Positions 15,678-21,973 of a DNA stretch of 31,913 bases are shown here, piece after piece. The position numbers and the translations under genes were made by a program. Below the pieces are notes generated by a model. That model saw only the letters and a list, made by a program, of their open reading frames with translations. It was not told the DNA's origin and searched no databases. Within the stretch, counting starts at the first letter, position 1. The number at the start of each line of letters is the position of its first letter. Source of the DNA: Clostridia bacterium (lineage in GTDB: Bacteria; Bacillota_A; Clostridia; Oscillospirales; CAG-272); assembly GCA_017407725.1 (NCBI GenBank), contig JAFQWB010000073.1:1-31913 (forward strand), written 5' to 3'.

Positions 15678-16340
15678 ATGGTAATAAAGAACAATCAGGC
15701 AACTATCGCATACAGATGTCCCGAGTGCGGAGACACGGTATTTTCGATAGTCGGAATATTCTCTCTTACGGGAGATATGATAAGAGTTATATGCAAAAAC
15801 TGCAGAGGCAGCGTTCTCACGCTTACAAGATCGTCTGACAGAAAGATCAGACTCTCTGTTCCCTGCGTTGCTTGTCCCAAGCCCCACAATTTCACCTTGA
15901 ACGAGAGCATAATGTTCAGAGGAGAAAATGAGGAAGCAATCTGCCTTCCCTGTCCCTATACAGGCATCGACGTTTGCTTTATCGGATCTACCGAAAAGGT
16001 ACGTGATGCTCTTGAGGAATCGGACGACCGCCTTTATGAGCTTATGAAGGAGGCGGGAATCCCCAATCTTTCATCACTTCGCGGCTCTGAGGATGACTAT
16101 GACGAGGACGAATGCGACCCAATGCTTGAGGATATAGTTTCTTACGTTTTATCCGACCTTCGCGAGGCAGGGGCTATCCACTGCGGATGCGAGGACGGAA
16201 AGGGATCGTACTCATACAAGTTCTACAAGGAAAACCTTGTAGTATACTGTGACAGATGCAAGTGTGCAAGAGAGCTTCGCATGGCAGGTATGGAGGATGC
16301 AAACAGATTCCTTGCGACAGAGGAATTCAGTCTTAAATAA
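15678..16340 (+). CDS. zinc-ribbon-type cytosolic protein of unknown function
   Basis: A 220-residue protein with repeated CxxC pairs: C14/C17 (RCPECG), C39/C42 (CKNC), C63/C66 (CVAC, with His70), then CLPC near 89-92 and a late cluster CGC and CDRCKC around residues 178-200. The first four Cys form a classical zinc ribbon, and the whole probably binds two or three zinc ions. The middle holds a short acidic stretch (EDDYDEDECD). There is no signal or membrane segment. I cannot name a family; similar Cys-rich proteins occur in Clostridia without known function. It is coupled to the upstream single-pass membrane protein (16-base gap, AAAGGA site). Confidence 0.8.
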   Translation: MVIKNNQATIAYRCPECGDTVFSIVGIFSLTGDMIRVICKNCRGSVLTLTRSSDRKIRLSVPCVACPKPHNFTLNESIMFRGENEEAICLPCPYTGIDVCFIGSTEKVRDALEESDDRLYELMKEAGIPNLSSLRGSEDDYDEDECDPMLEDIVSYVLSDLREAGAIHCGCEDGKGSYSYKFYKENLVVYCDRCKCARELRMAGMEDANRFLATEEFSLK

Positions 16341-16386
16341 GTTATCAAATACCGTCACACATTCTTTTCTCCGTCATAATATATTA

Positions 16387-16410
16387 GTGTGAAGCACAAA
16401 TGCTTCTCAC
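16387..16410 (+). repeat. 5' leader hairpin of the Cys-rich microprotein gene
   Basis: GTGTGAAGCA (16387-16396) and TGCTTCTCAC (16401-16410) pair over ten positions with one T-T mismatch around loop CAAA, just ahead of the GGAGG site. No T-run follows, so a terminator is unlikely. A 5' stabilising hairpin or operator is possible. Confidence 0.5.
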
Positions 16411-16430
16411 TAAAAAAAGCGGAGGTCACT

Positions 16431-16592
16431 ATGAACTGTCTTTGCGATATTTTTGATAATTCCACAACCTGGCTTATTATAATCGCCCTTCTCATCCTCT
16501 TCTACGGATGCAACTCCTGCTGTTCGGGATGCGGATCATCCGGCGCAGGAGTCTGCGGCGGAGGATGCGGATGCACTAACCACTGCTGCTGA
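16431..16592 (+). CDS. Cys/Gly-rich membrane microprotein
   Basis: A 53-residue protein with 11 Cys. Residues 14-25 (WLIIIALLILFY) form one hydrophobic segment. Cys3 and Cys5 lie before it and nine Cys after it, in a Gly-rich tail (GCNSCCSGCGSS, then GGGCGC and a final CC). The layout resembles small sporulation- or envelope-associated YjcZ-like peptides, but I cannot assign it. Metal binding or dense disulfide/thiol chemistry is inferred from composition only. The ATG at 16431 is chosen because a perfect GGAGG (16421-16425) lies 5 bases before it; the frame extends 14 codons upstream through the hairpin. Confidence 0.8.
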   Translation: MNCLCDIFDNSTTWLIIIALLILFYGCNSCCSGCGSSGAGVCGGGCGCTNHCC

Positions 16593-16647
16593 GCTTTGAG
16601 ATCCCGGCACTAACAGCTTTTTAAGCCGAAAAAAGGATTTTATCTGT

Positions 16648-16685
16648 ATGCACCGCCGCACTTTTCGTGCGGCGGTGCATTTTTT
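16648..16685 (+). terminator. strong Rho-independent terminator
   Basis: A 13-bp GC-rich perfect stem (16649-16661 with 16667-16679), loop TTTTC and six T. It isolates the microprotein gene from pfkA. Confidence 0.95.
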
Positions 16686-16718
16686 ACCAATATTTTTTAA
16701 CTAAATTTGCAAAATCTC

Positions 16719-16747
16719 TTGATTTTTGGTCAATAATGTATTATTAT
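16719..16747 (+). promoter_or_regulatory. sigma-A promoter for pfkA
   Basis: TTGATT (16719-16724), a 17-base spacer and TATTAT (16742-16747). A perfect 12-base palindrome, AGCGATATCGCT (16776-16787), sits between the promoter and the GGAG site and is a possible operator. Confidence 0.7.
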
Positions 16748-16800
16748 ATATCTGTATTATTTTGCACTAATATAAAGCGATATCGCTGAAGGAGTTTATT

Positions 16801-17865
16801 ATGGCACAGTTCAAAAAGATTGGCGTTCTTACATCGGGCGGAGATGCTCCCGGAATGAATCCCGCTATAAGAGCGATAACAAGATATGCAGAAGATAACG
16901 GCGTTGAGGTATACGGAATCTATGAGGGCTATAAGGGCCTTATGGAAAAGAACGTACACAGACTTACCAACAGAAGTGTTTCCAATATAGTTGAGCGCGG
17001 AGGCACTATGCTTTACTCCGCTCGTTGCACAGAATTCAAGGAGGAATGGGCTGTAAAGCAGTGCGTTGAAAACTGCCGTGAGCTTGGTATTGACGGTATC
17101 GTTACTATCGGCGGCGACGGAACCTTCAGAGGCGCACTTGACCTTTCCGAGCACGGAATTCCTTGCATCGGTGTTCCCGGAACTATTGACAACGATATTA
17201 CAGCAACCGAGTACACTCTCGGCTTTGATACAGCACTCAACTGCTCTGTTGAGCTTGTTGACAGACTTCGCGACACCAACCTTTCTCACGCTCGCTGCAG
17301 CGTAGTTGAGGTTATGGGCCGCTCCACACTCTATCTCCCTCTTCACGTAGGAATTGCATCGGGTGCTTCCGCTATAATCATTCCCGGCTATGACTATGAC
17401 TTCGACAAGATCGTTGCACGTCTTGAAGAGCAGAGAGCAAACGGAAAGAGATACTTCATCGTAGTTATTTCCGAGGGCTTCAAGGGTGTAGGTGCTCAGC
17501 TTGCAACCTATATTGAGGACAAGTCGGGCATCGAAACAAGATTCACACAGCTTGGCCACGTTGTAAGAGGCGGAAACCCCACAGGACGCGACAGAGTTCT
17601 TGCAGCTCGCATGGGCGTTAAGGCGGTAGAGCTTCTTCTTGCAGGCAAGTCAAACTGCATCGTTTCTCTCCAGAACGACAAGATCATCGATCTTCCCATA
17701 AGATACGCTCTTGCTCTTGACTCTATTTACAGAGGAAAGAAGACACCTGAAGACTATGCTGACAAGTTCACAGCAGAAGAGCTTAAGTCGATGACAGATT
17801 ACTGCGACAGAAGAAACGCTCACTTCAAGGAGTTATTCACACTCAACGAGAACCTTACAAAGTAA
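16801..17865 (+). CDS. pfkA: ATP-dependent 6-phosphofructokinase
   Basis: PFK phosphorylates fructose 6-phosphate to fructose 1,6-bisphosphate, the committed step of glycolysis. The N-terminus has TSGGDAPGMN for nucleotide binding. GGDGT is at residues 104-108. PGTIDND carries the catalytic Asp130. The Gly in GGDGT and the Gly in PGTID indicate ATP rather than pyrophosphate as donor. VEVMGRS and HVVRGGNPTGRDR follow as sugar-phosphate-binding parts. At 354 residues it is about 30 longer than the ~320 typical of PfkA, mainly in the C-terminus (residues ~320-354). Single-gene transcription is likely, from the promoter at 16719-16747 to the weak hairpin at 17871-17895. Confidence 0.96.
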   Translation: MAQFKKIGVLTSGGDAPGMNPAIRAITRYAEDNGVEVYGIYEGYKGLMEKNVHRLTNRSVSNIVERGGTMLYSARCTEFKEEWAVKQCVENCRELGIDGIVTIGGDGTFRGALDLSEHGIPCIGVPGTIDNDITATEYTLGFDTALNCSVELVDRLRDTNLSHARCSVVEVMGRSTLYLPLHVGIASGASAIIIPGYDYDFDKIVARLEEQRANGKRYFIVVISEGFKGVGAQLATYIEDKSGIETRFTQLGHVVRGGNPTGRDRVLAARMGVKAVELLLAGKSNCIVSLQNDKIIDLPIRYALALDSIYRGKKTPEDYADKFTAEELKSMTDYCDRRNAHFKELFTLNENLTK

Positions 17866-17870
17866 TAATC

Positions 17871-17900
17871 ACGGAACCTGCAGGTCAGGTTCCGTTCTTG
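17871..17900 (+). terminator. hairpin after pfkA, weak terminator
   Basis: ACGGAACCTG (17871-17880) pairs perfectly with CAGGTTCCGT (17886-17895) around a 5-base loop. The following bases (TCTTGTA) are only weakly T-rich, so partial read-through into comM is likely. No clear promoter precedes comM. Confidence 0.6.
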
Positions 17901-17940
17901 TATACGAACATAATTCTATTCAAAGAAGGAGGGGAGTCGT

Positions 17941-19476
17941 ATGCTCTCAAAAACTTATTCTGCCGCAATTATGGGGGTTGACGGTTTTCCCGTTACCATC
18001 GAATGCAATTTCCACCAGGGAATGAGCGAATTCAGAATGGTAGGTCTTCCCGACGGTGCAGTAAGAGAATCCTATGAAAGAATATACAATGCCATTGGTT
18101 CTGCAGGATACAGATTTCCCGTAGGAAACATCACTCTCAATCTTGCGCCTGCCGACGTCAAGAAGACGGGCTCCGCTCTCGACGTTGCAATAATGATCGC
18201 CATCCTTTCAGCCGCAAGAGTGGTCAAAGGAAGAGTTGATGACAAATGCTTTGTGGGTGAGCTTTCTCTTTCGGGTGAGATCCGAGGCAGTAAGGGTGCA
18301 CTTTGTATGTGCATTGCGGCACGTGATGCAGGTCTTTCCGAGATCTACGTGTCTGCCGAAAACGCCGCGGAGGCATCGGTAGTTGACGGAATAAAGGTCT
18401 ACGGAGTAAGCACTGTTGCCGAGCTTATAAAGGCACTCAACGGCGAAGAAAACCTCACAGAGGCGAAATTTGACAGAAGCAAATACAAGGAAAATGCAAA
18501 GAGATACCAAAGACTTGACTTTTCTGACGTAAAGGGTCAGGAAAGAGCAAAGAGAGCGGTTGAGATAGCCGCCGCAGGAGGACATAACATTCTGCTTATA
18601 GGTCCTCCCGGAGCGGGAAAATCAATGATCGCCAAAAGAATTCCCACGATACTTCCCCTTATGTCCTTCGACGAGGCAATAGAGACCACAAAGATACACT
18701 CGATTGCAGGAATTCTTCCTGTAGGAAGCTCGCTCGTTATAGAAAGACCCTTCCGCTCACCGCATCACACAATGTCGTCCGCCTCGCTCGCAGGCGGAGG
18801 AGCGATTCCCTCGCCCGGTGAGATTTCTCTTTCGCACAACGGAGTTCTTTTCCTTGACGAGCTTCCCGAATTTTCAAAGCAGGTAACCGAAACACTCCGT
18901 CAGCCTCTTGAGGACGGAAGCATAACGATAACAAGAGCAGCAGGAAGATTCAAGTTCCCCGCAGGCTTTATGCTTGTTTGCGCAATGAATCCTTGCAAAT
19001 GCGGATATTTCGGACATCCGACAAGAAAGTGCACCTGCAAGCCTGCCGATATTCAAAAATACTTATCAAAAATAAGCGGACCTCTGCTTGACAGAATCGA
19101 CATACAGATAGAGATTCCTTCTCTTTCGTTCGACGATCTTTCGTCAGAAGCTAAGACCGAAAGCTCACTTTCGATCAGAGAAAGAGTCAGCGAGGCTCGT
19201 GAATACGCCATAAGAAGATTTGAAAAGGACGGACTTCGTCTTTATTCAAACAGCGAAATGACCGCTCCCGAGGTCAGACGCTACTGTAAGCTCACGGGCG
19301 ACGCCTCCGAGCTTTTGAGGGTGGCATTTGAGTCTATGAACCTCTCCGCAAGAGGTCATGACAGGATACTCAGAGTGGCAAGAACTATAGCAGACCTTGC
19401 GAAAGAAGAGGAAATCGGCGCTGCGCACATTGCAGAAGCGATACAGCTTCGCTCGCTCGACCGCAAATACTGGTAA
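17941..19476 (+). CDS. comM: ComM/YifB-family Mg-chelatase-like AAA+ ATPase
   Basis: This 511-residue protein has the full ComM/YifB architecture. The N-terminal ChlI-like domain (about residues 20-160) includes [14 protein letters not shown] and [15 protein letters not shown]. The AAA+ core has Walker A GPPGAGKS (221-228), then [18 protein letters not shown] (Walker B) and [10 protein letters not shown]. The C-terminal Mg-chelatase part ends [19 protein letters not shown]. In transforming bacteria ComM is a hexameric helicase that drives branch migration of incoming DNA. Many non-competent bacteria also carry it, so the role here is uncertain, though ComEC is in the same window. The start has a strong GGAGGGGAG site. 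Confidence 0.95.
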   Translation: MLSKTYSAAIMGVDGFPVTIECNFHQGMSEFRMVGLPDGAVRESYERIYNAIGSAGYRFPVGNITLNLAPADVKKTGSALDVAIMIAILSAARVVKGRVDDKCFVGELSLSGEIRGSKGALCMCIAARDAGLSEIYVSAENAAEASVVDGIKVYGVSTVAELIKALNGEENLTEAKFDRSKYKENAKRYQRLDFSDVKGQERAKRAVEIAAAGGHNILLIGPPGAGKSMIAKRIPTILPLMSFDEAIETTKIHSIAGILPVGSSLVIERPFRSPHHTMSSASLAGGGAIPSPGEISLSHNGVLFLDELPEFSKQVTETLRQPLEDGSITITRAAGRFKFPAGFMLVCAMNPCKCGYFGHPTRKCTCKPADIQKYLSKISGPLLDRIDIQIEIPSLSFDDLSSEAKTESSLSIRERVSEAREYAIRRFEKDGLRLYSNSEMTAPEVRRYCKLTGDASELLRVAFESMNLSARGHDRILRVARTIADLAKEEEIGAAHIAEAIQLRSLDRKYW

Positions 19477-19480
19477 AATA

Positions 19481-19516
19481 AAAAAGCTGTAAAACGGTGT
19501 TTTACAGCTTTTTTTA
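19481..19516. terminator. bidirectional terminator between comM and the Sfp-type gene
   Basis: A 15-bp perfect stem (19481-19495 with 19499-19513), loop GGT, with T-runs on both strands. It serves the convergent genes. The minus-strand gene's stop codon (19514-19516) lies at the foot of the stem. Confidence 0.93.
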
Positions 19517-19999
19517 TATCAGTATGAATTCGGGGATATCGGCAGGAGCGTAAAGGCAAACAGAAATAACGTAGCCGTCAAGTGAGGTAAAATCGAAATA
19601 CTCACAAGGTATACCTCTTTCATCATCTCTGAGGGGGATTCCTCTGCCTATAAGCTTTGCATAGCTCTCAAGATGAGTCCAGAGAAGAGTGTTTTCAAGT
19701 GCGCTTTCGCCCTTTTTGCCCACGAATCGCTTAAGAACCTTTTCGGAGATATTGTTTATGCGCTGAATATCTATTCCGACCTCACACTCTCCTACTGCAA
19801 GTACAACGTAGTCAGACGAATGAGAAATATTAAAATGAATGGGGCAATTCTCAAAATACGGCTTTCCGTCCTTGTTTTTACTTTCGGTAAGAAGAGAAAG
19901 ACTAAGAGAGTGATAGTCCCAAAGAACCTTTTTAAGTAAAAGCCTTGCATCCTCGCTGTCGGATAATTCAGAGTCCCTTCTTTTTATAAAGATCCGCAT
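19514..19999 (-). CDS. Sfp-type 4'-phosphopantetheinyl transferase
   Basis: Transfers the phosphopantetheine arm of CoA to a Ser of carrier proteins. It is recognised by GKPYF (45-49), HFNISHS (55-61), VGIDIQR (74-80, with the metal-binding Asp77) and WTHLESYAK (consensus W-x-x-K-E-S/A-x-x-K; the first Lys is Leu, while Glu and the second Lys are kept). At 161 residues it is shorter than Sfp (~220) because the N-terminal pseudo-repeat half is reduced. The frame opens at 20029, but the ATG at 19999 has a GGAGGAG site and is used. No peptide- or polyketide-synthase genes are near, so it may serve the fatty-acid carrier protein, as many compact Sfp-like enzymes do. Promoter at 20030-20058. Confidence 0.88.
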   Translation of the reverse strand: MRIFIKRRDSELSDSEDARLLLKKVLWDYHSLSLSLLTESKNKDGKPYFENCPIHFNISHSSDYVVLAVGECEVGIDIQRINNISEKVLKRFVGKKGESALENTLLWTHLESYAKLIGRGIPLRDDERGIPCEYFDFTSLDGYVISVCLYAPADIPEFILI

Positions 20000-20029
20000 A
20001 TTTTCTCCTCCCTTCCTCATTACCTGCAT

Positions 20030-20058
20030 ATTATATCATTTATTGAGCAAAATATCAA
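20030..20058 (-). promoter_or_regulatory. sigma-A promoter for the Sfp-type gene
   Basis: On the minus strand, TTGATA (20053-20058), a 17-base spacer and TATAAT (20030-20035). Confidence 0.8.
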
Positions 20059-20085
20059 GTAGCGACAGGGGTACAAAAGAGTTAT

Positions 20086-20099
20086 GTACACTTCTCTTT
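20086..20099. repeat. 14-base direct repeat, left copy
   Basis: GTACACTTCTCTTT at 20086-20099 recurs exactly at 20514-20527. The two copies bracket the tRNA pair with its promoter, terminator and palindromic patch. Confidence 0.7.
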
Positions 20100-20134
20100 C
20101 ACGACAAATTTTTTAATTATTTTTAAAAAAGGTA

Positions 20135-20163
20135 TTGACAAATCATTCCTGCCGTGATATAAT
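20135..20163 (+). promoter_or_regulatory. consensus promoter for the tRNA pair
   Basis: A perfect TTGACA (20135-20140), a 17-base spacer and a perfect TATAAT (20158-20163), about 37 bases before tRNA-Met. This is typical of stable-RNA promoters. Confidence 0.93.
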
Positions 20164-20199
20164 AACCGAGCGCAAGTGAGTTGTTCAGTTGCACGATAT

Positions 20200-20273
20200 G
20201 GCGGAATAGCTCAGCTGGCTAGAGCAACCGGTTCATACCCGGTAGGTCATAGGTTCAAATCCGATTTCCGCTA
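20200..20273 (+). tRNA. tRNA-Met (CAT), elongator type
   Basis: A 74-base cloverleaf. Acceptor GGCGGAA/TTCCGCT (first pair G-U), D arm GCTC/GAGC, anticodon stem ACCGG/CCGGT with loop TTCATAC (anticodon CAT), T loop TTCAAAT. The T stem ATAGG/CCGAT has one A-G mismatch in the middle. The anticodon stem lacks the three G-C pairs of initiators, and the sequence resembles Firmicutes elongator tRNA-Met. CCA is not encoded. Confidence 0.93.
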
Positions 20274-20276
20274 TAC

Positions 20277-20348
20277 GGCCCGTTGGTCAAGAGGTTAAGA
20301 CACCGCCCTTTCACGGCAGTAACATGGGTTCAATTCCCGTACGGGTCA
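20277..20348 (+). tRNA. tRNA-Glu (TTC)
   Basis: A 72-base cloverleaf. Acceptor GGCCCGT/ACGGGTC, D arm GTCA/AGAC, anticodon loop CTTTCAC (anticodon TTC), T arm TGGGT-type with loop TTCAATT. The anticodon stem CCGCC/GGCAG has one C-A mismatch where the usual sequence is GGCGG. It lies three bases after tRNA-Met in the same transcript. CCA is not encoded. Its last 14 bases are duplicated at 20496-20509. Confidence 0.94.
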
Positions 20349-20352
20349 TAAA

Positions 20353-20385
20353 AAACAGCACCGATAATTCGGTGCTGTTTTTTTT
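20353..20385 (+). terminator. terminator of the tRNA pair
   Basis: A 12-bp perfect stem (20353-20364 with 20369-20380), loop TAAT and a following T-run, directly after tRNA-Glu. Confidence 0.93.
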
Positions 20386-20398
20386 GATCCTAAGGGAA

Positions 20399-20510
20399 TT
20401 GACGCAAACCGACAAGTAATGAAATACTTCCGTTATCAATATTCGGTTTGCTGTTTTTGCGTTAGCAAAAACTTTTCAATAGCCGCTCGGCGGCGTCCCG
20501 TACGGGTCAA
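20399..20510. repeat. palindrome-rich patch ending in a duplicate tRNA-Glu 3' end
   Basis: This gene-free patch after the tRNA terminator holds GCAAACCGA/TCGGTTTGC (20404-20412 with 20443-20451), an inner AAGTA/TACTT pair, the perfect hairpin GTTTTTGC-GTTA-GCAAAAAC (20453-20472) and a GCCG/CGGC dyad at 20482-20491. It ends with TCCCGTACGGGTCA (20496-20509), an exact copy of the last 14 bases of tRNA-Glu. No coding frame fits. Confidence 0.7.
20496..20509 (+). repeat. duplicate of tRNA-Glu 3' end (att-like)
   Basis: TCCCGTACGGGTCA matches 20335-20348 exactly, including the discriminator base. The T-arm to 3'-end portion of a tRNA gene is the usual attachment site of tyrosine-recombinase elements. 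No integrase is present in the 147 bases between the copies. Confidence 0.6.
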
Positions 20511-20513
20511 AGC

Positions 20514-20527
20514 GTACACTTCTCTTT
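20514..20527. repeat. 14-base direct repeat, right copy
   Basis: GTACACTTCTCTTT, identical to 20086-20099, begins five bases after the tRNA-Glu 3'-end duplicate. Confidence 0.7.
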
Positions 20528-20547
20528 TTGAATATTTTGGAAAAATA

Positions 20548-20576
20548 TTGATATTATTCTTTTTTCATGGTATAAT
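20548..20576 (+). promoter_or_regulatory. sigma-A promoter with downstream dyad for the 20621 gene
   Basis: TTGATA (20548-20553), a 17-base spacer and TATAAT (20571-20576). A perfect 7-2-7 dyad, CTGACAC-TT-GTGTCAG (20583-20598), covers the expected transcript start, the classic place for a repressor operator. Confidence 0.8.
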
Positions 20577-20620
20577 AGTTATCTGACACTTGTGTCAGCA
20601 AAAACACAGGAGAATTACGT

Positions 20621-21973
20621 ATGTTTGACTATAACTCAATCTCGCACGCCTTTGAAGAGGCTTTCCTTGATATGAAGGAGCTTTTTGCGGCAAACGAGAG
20701 CGATTTTGTAAGAATACACGGAAAGGAAAAGAACGGTTCTGCAGACGTATCGGTCGGAATGCTTGATTTCGAGCGATCTCACGTCGAGATCGTTTATATC
20801 GCGAGTGCGCCGATGTATGCAGAAAAATCGCTTCTCGAATGCAGAATATATCCCGACAAGCGTGACACCTCTCTCTTTTTTAGTCCGTACGAGCTTATGT
20901 ACGACGTCTTTGAAGGAGCACGTGAAAGCTGGCATTTCCCTTATATCGAATCTCCCGAAAGAATGAAGTACTGCGCCTCTTACATGATGAAGGCTCTGCT
21001 CCCTTTTATTGACGATATAGACGAAATCGCCTGCGACCTTCCGAGGTGCTATGAAATCTACGAAAAGAAGAGAGCCTCGCTCAAGGAATTTTTTAAGAGC
21101 GATGACGATTACGACGACGATAGCGAAAGCTCGCTTGAAATGTTCGCGCTTAAAATAACCTATTATGACGGCTGGCTTTCAAGACTTATATCGACTAAGG
21201 CTTTTTCACAGCTTCTTGAGGGCGAGAACACACTTCCCCTCGTAAGGATCATGAACGACCCTGCCAACCCCGACTTTTTCAAGAAAATGTATGCCGAGAA
21301 CTCCACAAGCTCGGGAATGCCCTTCAAGACCGACAAAGAGGCAGACTCGCTCTCCGCTTGTATGGAAAGTCACAGCGCTGTAAAAAATCTTCTCATCCTC
21401 TGCCTTGCAACCATAGTTTCCTTCCCTGCTTTATATCTTTTATATTTTATCGTTTATACTCTGCTTCTTTCTGTCGGGTTCAGAGATGCACTTTTCACAA
21501 GCTCGGTCGGAAGTGCTCTGCTTGTTTCAAATCTTGCCCTTATATCGAGTATTCTGGCGGCATATTTCGTAAAAAGACCGATTATAGCAATTTTTTCACG
21601 TAACAGAAAAAGACGCCTTGCATATCACGATATGCTGTTCAGCGGATTTGCCAAAAAGGTCTCGCGCCTGCTCCTTGTTCTCTCACTTCTCGTAAGCGTG
21701 GTTCTCATTGCTTTTTCAGCTTGTAGAAATTACGCCTTTTACACAGACGGCTTCTATGACAATTCAAGCTTTTTTGAGATCTCGGGCGACTATTACTCAT
21801 ACGAGGATATATCCTACGTTGAAATAAACGAAAAAAACGCACTTGTCTACCTTGAGGGCGGACAGACTGTAAAAATAAGATCAATGCATAAGGGTTCAAG
21901 AGAGCAAAAGCTCTTTTCAGAGCTGATGACCGAAAAAGGCATAGACGTAAAGGAAGCTCATACCAAGGAATAG
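20621..21973 (+). CDS. multi-pass membrane protein of unknown function
   Basis: A 450-residue protein not recognised. Residues 1-240 are soluble, with an acidic run DDDYDDDSESS around residue 165. Three hydrophobic segments follow: LLILCLATIVSFPALYLLYF (about 255-280), VGSALLVSNLALISSILAAY (about 292-315), then after a basic loop (RNRKRR) LLLVLSLLVSVVLIAFSA (about 350-370). The C-terminal ~80 residues form a small domain with ISYVEINEKNALVYLEGG, which looks like a PH-like or beta-rich end. An AGGAGAA site precedes the ATG. It has its own promoter and an operator-like dyad. Its 3' end overlaps the convergent gene by 16 bases. Confidence 0.75.
   Translation: MFDYNSISHAFEEAFLDMKELFAANESDFVRIHGKEKNGSADVSVGMLDFERSHVEIVYIASAPMYAEKSLLECRIYPDKRDTSLFFSPYELMYDVFEGARESWHFPYIESPERMKYCASYMMKALLPFIDDIDEIACDLPRCYEIYEKKRASLKEFFKSDDDYDDDSESSLEMFALKITYYDGWLSRLISTKAFSQLLEGENTLPLVRIMNDPANPDFFKKMYAENSTSSGMPFKTDKEADSLSACMESHSAVKNLLILCLATIVSFPALYLLYFIVYTLLLSVGFRDALFTSSVGSALLVSNLALISSILAAYFVKRPIIAIFSRNRKRRLAYHDMLFSGFAKKVSRLLLVLSLLVSVVLIAFSACRNYAFYTDGFYDNSSFFEISGDYYSYEDISYVEINEKNALVYLEGGQTVKIRSMHKGSREQKLFSELMTEKGIDVKEAHTKE

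Noticed and set aside
16744..17559. 271-codon minus-strand frame opposite pfkA
   Set aside because: pfkA is unambiguous by its motifs; the minus frame is Ser/Asn/Cys-rich shadow coding.
20349..20620. An integrated mobile element after tRNA-Glu
   Set aside because: There is no integrase or any coding frame. Only a short palindromic scar-like patch with a repeat remains, so I report repeats rather than an element.
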